A DNA stretch of 64,000 nt, taken from contig CP053150.1 of NCBI GenBank assembly GCA_014607495.2, forward strand, positions 10,870,495-10,934,494, written 5' to 3'. The translations under genes were made by a program, and so were the position numbers. This DNA comes from Carposina sasakii (lineage: Eukaryota > Arthropoda > Insecta > Lepidoptera > Carposinidae). The notes below the pieces were generated by a model. That model searched no databases, was not told the DNA's origin, and saw only the letters and a program-made list of their open reading frames with translations. The first letter of the stretch is position 1. The number at the start of each line of letters is the position of its first letter. Shown here piece after piece: positions 24,943 through 36,900 of this stretch.

Positions 24943-27900
24943 TTACTCAGTAGGTTTAATATCTTTTTTGGGATCACTGGTTGGTTCCGTATCGTGGTAG
25001 GCTGGATTGTCAACTCCAGAGTCACTGCTGCCATCTATGTTGTCGCCGACGACTATCTTACTTTGGTTCAACTCTACATCTTTCTGTTTCTCGTTCGTAG
25101 CCTCCTTTACTTCAGGTTTACTGGCGACCTCTATCGCATTAGTGCAGTCTTTGCCAGTTTCTCGGCTTTCTACGTCTAGTGGTTTAGGTTTCTTTTTGCA
25201 GATGTCGTTGTCATCGCCAGCCGCTCTTTTGCCGATGAAGAATTTGTTGAACAGATAATAAATGCATCCGGTCACGAAAGTAGCGCATGCAAATATCTGA
25301 TACGTGGGCCGAGTTCCAAAGAACTTCATCAAGTATCCGCCAATGAGACTTCCGGATCCTTTACCTGTAAAATTAGATAAATATCTCAATAAAATGATGA
25401 TTAAAGAGGGCGGCTGGTAGTGACTGGATGGCAAAACCGGAAGATCGAGCCTTGTGACGAGCTCTGGGGGGTGCCTACGTCCGGCAGTCGACTGCAATAG
25501 GCTGACAATGGACGATAGATATAGAAGTGAATAATCGAAAATATATGTTAACGAACTACGTAAATAAATTTATTGGTATTGCAATACAAGTTTAGTTTGT
25601 TATTCATCCAGGATGGAAGACAATGCATTGGTTCTACCTACAGGCTGATTACGTATAGGTACGTAATACGTATAAGTCTATCTTGCAAAAGTAAAGCATT
25701 AGCAATGAAGTCAAAATCCTTTGATATTGCCGTTAGCGAATATTCAATTCAAATATTTTATTTCGGATATTACTCCATAGTGGTTAGTATGAGATGACTT
25801 ATATATTATGTTAGTAAACAGTTATAAATAAAATAAAATGACAATTAAATACAAACTATTGAACATAAATTAAAATTACATTAAATTAATTCAATTAAAC
25901 AATAAATAATAATAATAATAACAGAATTGGGCTTAATTAAGGACCCAACTTGTGCACCTGTGTAACCGCATCCACCTCTCCATTAGAGGGGAGTCCCACC
26001 TGCTGGCTAACACGTTCAGTATGCTGTTTGAACTGCTCCGAACGCGGTATAGCAAGGACGCACTACGCATTCTGATAATTGCGTAAAAACAATTTGTATG
26101 CGCCTCCGCGATCATGGTAGATGCGCTACAGTATCGGGGCAGTCCAAACAACACCCTAAACGCATTATTATATTGGACACGAAGGGCCTCATATGCTCGC
26201 TGCGTGTAGCTAACCCACAGATTGCACGTGTAGAATGACTGGCAATAGGCTTTAAAAAGCGTCAGTTTTACATCATTGCTACAGCGAGCGAATCGGCGAG
26301 CCAACATGTTACAGCATTGCAAAAAATTATATTGCATTGCAATAGCAATAGCATTGTAATACTCGTACGGGGGTAGAGTAGGTCAGTTGCATGATTCAAT
26401 TATATTTTTTAGTTCTAAGCATATCATATCTGCTCCTAAAACCTCCTAAATACTCGTAAGTATTTAAATATATTCGTAGAAACATCTAAATCTACGTGTT
26501 CGTAACTTTGAAATACCTAATGGAAATGGAAAGTTTTCCATGAAAAGGGGAAAATACTCAATCTATTTTTCATCCCAGAAAAATGAGATTTTGCCAGAAG
26601 ATAAGTCTCGTTAAGAGCTAACAAGAACCACGTCTGTTTAGTAATACGATAACAAAAACGTACCAACTCCATAATAAAGTCCCCCGAGTAAGCCCTGCAC
26701 GGAGGTGTCTGTGGTGGTGGAGGAGAGCCGGGCGGCGTACGTCACCGCGGCTGTGAACGACAGCGATGACGTCACCGACTCCAGCGCCTCGAAGATCAGG
26801 CACAGCCACGGGTTGTAGATCAGGGAATAACCTGAGATTGATAAAAACACGTCAAATCTAAAACTACTAGACATGACAGCCTTTAAGCACCTCTCAATTA
26901 CCTATATCGGCCATCTTGTGGTTTATAGAGGAGAATAACTAGAGTTTGGGTTGTTTAGATACGGTTCCGTTACAAATACACGTCAATCTTTTACTCTGCT
27001 TGATGCCATTTATCTATTCTATAGTCTTAGGTTTATCGTTTAGAAATGCTACTTGTCACAAAAGCTACTAGGTATACTTGGCACAACTGTGTGTTCACAC
27101 TAATAATAACTTAAAGACAGATTTTCAGCACTCACCAAGCAACCTTATAGCATAGAATACGAATCCAATGAACAGCACATTAGCGTGTCCGAGTTTCCTG
27201 ATGATGGGCCCGGAGAGGACCAGCAGTGGCAGTCCGGCCACGCCGCCCACGGTGATGGTGATACCCATGAGAGACCGCGACGCTCCCAGGTCCTGCAGCA
27301 GCCAGAAGAGGAAGCTCTCTATGTAGCCCCATGCGGTACCTGAAAGAGATGAACAAAAATTTAGGTATACATTATTACTTATCGAATTTTCAGAATAAAC
27401 TTATTTCCTTTTGACGGCCGATAGTAGTGACCCTGCTCACCGCCCCATAGGTCCTGGGTTCGGGATCGAATCCCAAACATGGATATGATAAGTATCGATG
27501 TTTGTTTCCGAGTCATGGATATTTCTATCTTTGTATTAATATATACAGTATACGCCGTGTATGTATTTATTTTATACCGTTGCTTTAATGTCGGACTGAC
27601 TAGGTGTAGTGAAGTGTGTGAATAGTATTTATATTTTTAAATTATCTTCTATATATTTGGTATCTCCTACAATTTTTTTAAATATGTAAATTATACCTAT
27701 CCCGAAGATGACATACCACAAATAAATTGGACATGCATGCGTTTACCACAATTTTGTCGCACCTTAAACCCTATTTAAGTAAACACATTTGAACTTGCTT
27801 AGGTCCAAGTTAAGTTCTAACTCGAAATACTGGTTCTTGTACGTAACTCCATACCAGCATATAAGCAAACACGTGGCCTTAAATACCATTAGGTAGGGGA

Positions 27901-30900
27901 AGATCGGGTAATGGGAGTCAGCGGGTAATAGTGGTCACCCATACATCTCCAAAAGTAACACTAATAGAAACGCGTTAAGGGTCCTCCCTGCACGCTCTGT
28001 TCCCCTCGCTGTCGCTGCGAGCGTGCCGCGTGGGTATGGCGACAGCATAGAGAATGAAAGGTGTGTTTTGTTTTTGCGGCTCGCCGATGTAAATTTTCAC
28101 GGACGCAAAATAAACAGTAACTTTTACAGTTATTGATCTACTTGTATGTTACTTTTTTACGCCTTTACTTGAACATTTGGTGTAATGATTTCCTACTTAT
28201 ATCCCGAGTTTTTCTAATGTATATTTTGTGTTTATTATTTTTTCTTCATAAAATACTTATGGGTAATGAGAATCAGGTGATCCCTATTGCCCGCTAGTGA
28301 CCGCCACCCAAAGAAAAAGATAGGTGAAAGGAAAAATATACAGGGTGATTTTTGGTCGTCAACGTTCCCGAAATCTCCTCATCATCATGATCATTTTTCT
28401 CTATGGAAGAATACCTGTGAAGTGTCTGGTTTCCAAAATATTAGGGTCCAAAGTTGTGTAAATAGACTGCGTTTCTGCATAAAGGCAAGGCCAAGGAAAG
28501 AAGATGAAAGTGCCGAAAAAGGTGACCGAAAGAGTAAAGAGGAAGATTCCCCAGGAATCATACGATACCTCTGTATCAGACGTGACGCGATTTGTGTTAG
28601 ATTTTTGTATGATCCTCATTGCCCACAAGGTGACCCCAATTACCCGTAACTTAGTGCAATGGGAGTCAAATCAGTTTTTTTTTTGTACTTTTATATTTCC
28701 CACGGATGATTATTAATGTGATGATTACTGATCTTAAATTATAGCTAATTAAGTAAATTTTGTTATGAGGCAGTTGCTATAAAATTTTTGTTAATTTTAG
28801 CTTTTGTATTCTAATTCTTGCTTAAGTGACCCACATTACCCAATCTTCCCCTACCTCTACCCTAGGACATTTACAGAATAAGAAAGCTGTAGGTACGTTA
28901 CGTTTACAAGGTTCCTATGTTCTGTACCTAATATTCCTTAAACACCGAAAGTAAATGTTTTGAGTCAAGGATTTGTCCTTATAATATTTACCAATATGAG
29001 TGTAGTGAATAAGTACGTTTGCGTTAATAAAGTTACTACTGTATTTAAGTATATAAAATACAAAAATATAAAGTATCTATTTGTATACAGAGGTAAGTAA
29101 GTAAGGGACAGCCAGCAAATATTGTTTCATCATAGTTTTGTAGTAGAGTAGTTATGACTTCGATTAAATAAAAAAGTCAACAAGTATTGTTGTACTTATT
29201 AATTTTTAAATTACTTACCCATAATGAAGCATGCAATAAACAGCGCCACTATCTCAATGTTCTTAAAAACTGAGATAACATCTTCTAGAAGGTTCTGAGC
29301 TGGCTGCTTGAACTCGAGATCGATGCTGAGCATGAGGACTCCAGAGGCAACCTTCAGCACTGCATATAGGTAGAAAGCTGGTCTGAAAATAATGAAATTT
29401 TATTATATACAATTATACGCTTTTATTGGCATACAGGGAGTGGGTGACAGTCAGGCAAATACTGAAATGCTGAACAAGTACCATTCTGTTGAGTTATACG
29501 GCAGTGTTATTACTCACAGGAAATATATTTTTGATATGTTATCGGACGATACTGAGACTAATTAAATGGGCTTATTGGTTATTGTGCGACACATTTCTGT
29601 TTTTTGGATCACTTGTGACTCTCCATTAAGGTTGATTAGGTTTTTGAACATTTTTTGGGGCAACTTTTTTTTTAATGAATCATAAAATAACGTAGGCTCA
29701 GTAGCTATTACGATATAACGAATCAGTATTATATTTTATATATTTAAAGATACCTATCTCATTACTGAAATATAGTCTTGTGTAACTTTCTTTTACTTAA
29801 CTTGTGGATAGTGTAGTGGACTGTGTATTTATTTATACTTTATAGTGGCCCGCCCTCGCTTCGCTTCGGTACATATCAATACATAGATACAACTTTATAT
29901 GTAGGTACAGCGGTTTTCGTTTAAATTTGGAACTCCCGTTGGTCCCCTTCCCGTGGGAATTTCGGGAAATCCGTTCTTAGAGCTTCCTTGTAGCCCTAAT
30001 CCGATTTCAGCTTCGTATAAATAGCTGTTTTCGTAAAAAAATTAAATTCCCGTAACTCCCCTTCCCATAGGAATTTCGGGAAATCCGTTCTTAGTGCTCC
30101 CTCGCAGTCCCTAATGAACATACAGGTCCAATTTCAAATTCATATGTATCGCAGTTGTCGTAAAAAAAATGAATTCCCGTTTGTCCCCTTCCCGTGGGAA
30201 TATCGGGAAATCCGTTTGAATTCCCATTTGTCCCCTTCCCTTGGGAATTTCGGGAAATCCGTTTTTAGTCCTTCCTCGTTGTCCCCAATGAACATATATG
30301 CCCGATTTCAGCTTCATATGTATAGCGGTTCTCGTAAAAATTATGAATTCCCGTTAGTCCCCTTCCCGTGGGAATTTCGGGAAATCCGTTTTTAGTCCTT
30401 CCTCGTTGTCCCCAATGAACATATATGCCCGATTTCAGCTTCATATGTATAGCGGTTTTCGTAAAAAATATTAAATTCCCGTTGGTCGCCTTCCCGTGGG
30501 AATATCGGGAAATTCTTATAGCCTATGTTCATCCAGGTCCAATAAGGATTCTAACGGTGAAAGAATTTTTGAAATCGGTCCAGTAGTTTCGGAGCCTATT
30601 CATTACAACCAAACAAACAAAGTTTTCCTCTTTATAATATTAGTATAGATAAACAATACCTTAATCTTTGTATACAGTTGTTAACTGTCCCAAATAAATA
30701 AATAAAAAAGATCTATCAGAAACGGCAATCCGGGCGAGCGGCGGCCTACTAACTTTATATCAAACTGTAGAAATGTAACTTCGGTTCGGTCGATATGTAT
30801 AACTACCATTAGTAGGCAGATTCTTGTGATGCAGGCTAGCGCTCCCTTACCTGAAATCAGTGTATCCCTTGCCCCTACTAGCATAGTCAATGAGCATGCC

Positions 30901-33900
30901 GGACAGCGGCGAAGAGATCATGCCACCGATGCTGCCATACACACGCTGTAGGCCATAGTCCGCGCGCTGCTCCCGCACTATGGCTATCACTGCTCCCTCG
31001 AACATGGCGAATGCTGTTCCACCGATTATACCTATGAACACGCGTACCTGTAAGGCAATATGAAAAAATAGTAATTAAGACAATATAAAAATAACCTATT
31101 TGTACTCATTACATCTGTTCCCGATAAGCAAGATTATACAGATTATAAACGAAAACCTATGTATACATATATCCCACTATAAAGAACCTATGCATAAAAT
31201 TTGAGACTCGAAACCACATGTTTATTTTTCCAGATACCTAGTATTTATTTTTCCAGATACATTTCAAGCTTTAAAAATTCAAATAAACATATTATAAGTT
31301 CATCAACGAGGTCGAGGTCGAGACTAAGATCCGCTCAACATTCAAATAACTCGTAAGTGTAGATGGTTGCACAATGTATTTATTTGCATAGGTATTACCG
31401 TGGAGGTCAAACCACGGACGATGATCGTACATATTATCTTGTATAGTCTTATTTGGTTGACACAATATACTTAATCTCATTTTGAAAAAATAATCAGGGT
31501 TATTATAATTACTAACAATTTATTTCCGAAAGTAACTAACCTGTTACAAATTATACAACCTAAGAATGGACATGGGCTACTTTTTAATGCGAAAAGGGGT
31601 CTGTAATACAAGTATAACCGCTGTAAGATATTGAAATAGGGGATGGCATTTTGTATAAAAATAAATAATTTTATATGTAGCTAAAATCGTAAAACTTATT
31701 TTTTACTTATTTTAATAGAAATTTGAACCTATTAGGGGTTAAAATTCGGCATAAAAGATTCTATGGAAGTTCCTTATTATCAAACATAAAACCTTGGTAT
31801 AATATCCTAATCACGCGGACGGAGTCACCATCATATTATATTATGTACCTTATACAAATTCGGACTATTTAATAAAAATAGAAGAAGATAAAACCTGTTT
31901 TAAAAATAGCTACTACCTATTAGGTGCCTCGATGACTTCATGCAAAAATTTCCTAACATTTACCAACAATGTTTTAATAAAAATAGATTGAAACGTGACA
32001 ATATCAACAAATGCATGGCAATATAAATTATAATAAGGATCTTCACGAATAAACAAAATACAATTGACGTAACGATGGAAATCGGGCCATTCGTGAGCAA
32101 AAAGCACGTTTAACTTTTCCGACTCACCAAGGACTATCTTACAAAACATCTTCTGAAGTGCGAGTACCCATTTTTAATATGCTTCTTTAATCTGATAACT
32201 TTAATGGCGAAAGACCGTCTACAGAATATAAAGCGGTGGGTAAAACACACAAAAAAGAAGCTCTATCATAACAACTAATCATCCGCAAACAACTAATGTA
32301 GGTATTTCACACAACATTATTAGCATTTGTTTATATTTACGATATGTACGAGTAGCATATTCTACATAGCACATAAAACTTCTTAGTCATAAATTATTTT
32401 CTATTAATTTACATCCACAATGTTCGATTCCCACTCGGGTGAAGAATTTTTTCCATTTCTTTATTAATAATCCACAATATTACCAACTAACGCTTATGAA
32501 GACTTTCAAATGCATTGCCATTATTACCGTCAACCAGCATGCATACTATTGTGTATAATCCGGAGCATGAGAACGAAAAACGTAGTAATGGGGCCTCATA
32601 TCAATTTCTATTACACTGTTAGGCATTTTGCACCATTACCCAGTTAGGAGCGATTAAAGGCAATCTTTCCATCAGTGTTGCTGCGCCCCAAGCCGAGTCA
32701 ACTCCACGTGTCCCTTCCACATGATATCCCAGAATTAGATAATCATGATGCACCTTCAGGTTCGTTAACGTTCATTGGTTTATCCTCCAAGATGCCTTAT
32801 CATACTTAACTGAGAGAGGATACTTAGTGGGTATATACGTAGAATTACGTTTACATTCTTAATTTTAATTTGTTAACCAAGAAATTATTTGTGCTATGAT
32901 GGAGATGACAAAAAAAAATTAAGTACCTAGCCACTAAACTACGATGTTTGATATTGTTAAATGTTTTAACTAGGCAATTCACGTGTCGGGGATGAACAGG
33001 GTTCTTACCGCGAGATACGCCCAAAATGTAAACGCAGGATCCAGCTCTATTTGCTGCTGGTGATTGTCACAGAGGCTCTTTCTCGGGACTGCAGCAGCGC
33101 ACCCCGCAGAGCATCGCGAGAGCCGCTGCGAGCCGGCTTGTACCCGCACCCCCTTGTCCTCACTCTAAAATATTAAATCAAGACATAAGCATCCTGGAAC
33201 ACTTAAGGAGCATAGCCCTGTGAATACCGGAAAAAAACCTACTCCTCATTTATGGGTGAACCAAAAACAATTTAAAAAGAAAGTATTTTAAATCATCAAC
33301 TCTAACACAAGGTCTTTTACGGCTACGGTCCTCTTAAGTTACTTACTACTCTACGTGAATAGACTCACTTGTAGAAAATTGTCGTTACACATAATACTAT
33401 CAGCTTCGTAGTCTTCATCGAACTTCGTCACATTCTGTGAGGTGATCGCTTCAACCCAGTAACTTTTTACATCAGTTGGACTTTTTTGGGAGTTGTAGTT
33501 TATCCTAACCCGAAATCTCATTTCGCTATTATTATCGATCTCCGAGAGAATATCACCGTTTCCAAACAGACAAGTTCCATTCGTGGTGTCATGGATACAG
33601 TTCATTCGAAATAGTCCTGGGGTCGGAAAGAATACTTCACGATCCGAAACTTTAGTGACTGTCGTATTGAAGTAAGGATCATTGACTAAGATTCTAGAAG
33701 TGCTTTGGTCTTTCTTGGGTGCCATGGATTGCAGGAGCAGGGGTGAGACGGTGTGACGGTACACGAGACGGCTGGCGTCCACACGTGACTGGACGTGTAC
33801 GTCGTACGAATGTGTGCGTACGATCTTGTCCGTATCTTCTTCTGATACATCGTCAGGCAGCTCGCACACAAAACCACACGATAACACTCTGTAACAATAG

Positions 33901-36900
33901 AGAAAATATTTTTAATAGATTTAATTGTCCATTGTATTGCTAATCGATTTTGTATCCAATGGAACGTATAGTAGTGTCTTAATTACGTTCTATGAAGATT
34001 AGTAGCTATGTTTTATTTACATTTGTTGCTTCGTTAAACATCGCCATCGCCTACCAGCTTGTGAACGCACTACGAATATTGAAATACCTACTGCTATATG
34101 ATTCGTGTTTATGCTGGTGGAAAATGTGACAGCGTACTCGTACATTAAGTATGTCTTTGTTTTAGATCTGTTTGTAGTACAAAAAAAGATTAACAAGTTA
34201 AACTTACGTAAGATTAACATCGTAAGCGTAAGGATGCAATGGTTGGCAAGGGTAGTCGTTCATGTGCTGCAGTGTCAGTTCGGTGCTGTCACAAGTGGCC
34301 AGCAGCTCGGTGGTGGGTGGAAAAGTAACGGTGATGCGCCCCACCGGCACCGCCAGCAGCAGCAGCGCTGACGCCCCGCCCAGGCCCGATGAAAGCGCTA
34401 GTAGCAACTGAAATTACAACCAGAAAATTAGAACCTACAATCAAGTTTTAGGTCTAAACGCGATGACTTACGAACGTTTAGTTTAATGAACAATTCGCGT
34501 TATATTCACTAAGCGGATTATAAAATAATATCACCTTAGAATAATGATTGGTCTTCGCTCCGCAGCGAAGACTCGTCATAGATCTAAGAAAATAACTCTA
34601 ACCGAGTCTAACTACATAGAATTCATAGGTAAATTACTATTGCCCTTGAAATACCAACTGTAAAGAATACCTACATTAGTAAATTCAGATACATTTGTCA
34701 TATTTCGTAGCTGGTGTTTAAAAGACGCACTGAGTTGGAAAATTAATCAGTCTGAATAAACAAATTACAGTGCCTGTATACATAGCAGGTATTAACTCTG
34801 AAAGATAACAGGAAATGACTTTTAGCACAATGATGATGATATTATTATTTCCAGGCGTAGCTAATTGAATGGTCATCATCAGAAATGTCAAGTTTGTATT
34901 TTTCTCGAACACGTAACGGGGTGTTGATTACACGTAACAGGACCTTCAAGGGCTAAATCATGCTGTAATTCTGAATTGCCATAGAGGAATAAAGATGTCA
35001 TACTCGTAGAGTGCTAATGTCATACTAACTGTTTCGATATGCTTCTGATGACTATTATGGGCTCTACGGGAGGCCTATGTCTAGCAATGGATGGCAATGA
35101 GCTGATGAAGTATGTGTGTGGAAGTTTTCGTATATGTAAATGGTAAATGTCAAATGTAAATATTATTTTAAATATCTAACTGGCTGTCAATCTGAATCTT
35201 CATACTTAGTACCTTAATGTAACTTTCGGCAGTTGTTAAGATATCGCTTTTCAGCCGGAACTTGCAAACAAGTTTAAGACTAGATAATTCTAACCATGAA
35301 GGCTGACAAACTCGAATAGACAAATGACATATCATGTAATTTTATACCTTTGTGCAATCTCCTGCGTAGACGCAAGTGGGCTGTAACCGGCTAGAACAGA
35401 ACCTATGTGCTAGCTGAGAGTAAGGTCAACATTCGAATAGAGAGTCCTACTTTCACTCTCCACAACGAAACCCGCTCGGAACTCAGAACGAGTGTTAGTA
35501 ATCAATTCAAGTCAACTTTTCCCAACTCAAACTTGTAAACGTCTTTTGTTTTGCATTCGACTGCTAGAGTTATGTAATCAATCTCAGGTCGGTAAGGTAA
35601 AGATTGGATTCATTATATTGTAGAACGTCTGACTGGATCTTTTAAGGATTGGCTGCTTTTTTTTAAAATTTTTGTGTACCTATATTTTTTTATCTGCTTC
35701 TTGGTCCATTTTATAGAGGAGGATTCGAGGATATCATGTTTTTCATATTAATCTGATGGTAAGTTAGATGGGCTTATTAACTATTGAACTCTGTCTTGCC
35801 AGTCACAAAATCAACAAAGCCTCCAATGACCGAGTCGTGGAATAAAATGAGGTAATTACTCATTCAAACTCACGACTGCTACCTACTAACTATGGAGAAC
35901 ATCGATTGTAACGCAACCAAACTTGGACTAAGTGGGTATTGTTATAGCGACGGCATAACGTATGTACAATAGAGTCCAACTTCGACATGCTTTTATCGAG
36001 TGCTGGTCACAGGCGATGGCTGTCTGGCCACTTCCGGCAGTCTGCCTAACGGTGTGACGCACGTGAGTCTTCCTATCTGAGTATGTACTGATGCTTCACT
36101 ATTCACAATACTACAATACAAGGCAAAGGTTATTGTAACCAGTATCATGCGTAATTTGCGTCAGTAGCGCTGCCGATTGAATTGTTTGGATTTAACCGGA
36201 CGACAACTGTGGCTAATATGTAATTTGAACTGCAAATAGTTTTCTGTAGGAAACGGATTCACTTCGCCTGAATTGATGTTGTGGTTATATTCTGAAACTA
36301 GTGGACGCCCGCGACTCCGTCCACGTGGACTACAGAAAAAAAACAAAATATCGAAATTATCCGGGATAAAAACATTTTCCCGGGTATAAAATGTAGCCTA
36401 TATGTTAAGTGGGACCTGTCACAATATATTCCTGAAAACTGCATCGAAATCGGTTCAGCCGTTTTTGAGATTAGCGTGTACAAACGCACAGACAAACCGA
36501 CAAACAGATAAAAATTTCAAAAATCATCGTTTTGGGTTCTATTGCGTTGATAAAGTTCTCCTATAATATTTTTTCTCATGTATCTTCCATGTACCATGTA
36601 CAGCGATCCTTTACATTTTTATTATATGTATAGATAATCAACCATCACAACTATGCTATCATTGTTTTGACTTCAAACGAAGGTTCCAATTAATTCAATT
36701 CCGATTGATTGCAACTAAGGAAGACATCCTTACCTAAAGCTACTTGTAGGTAAGTACATAGGTACGTAATGATAGCACAAATTTTACGAAATACAGATAG
36801 AACCAGAAACTCTACTGTGTTGTGGCTAACGAGACACAGAGGTTACACTACAGTTTCATACATTTAATCTTTAAACAGATTTTTATGACACGAATTCCAC

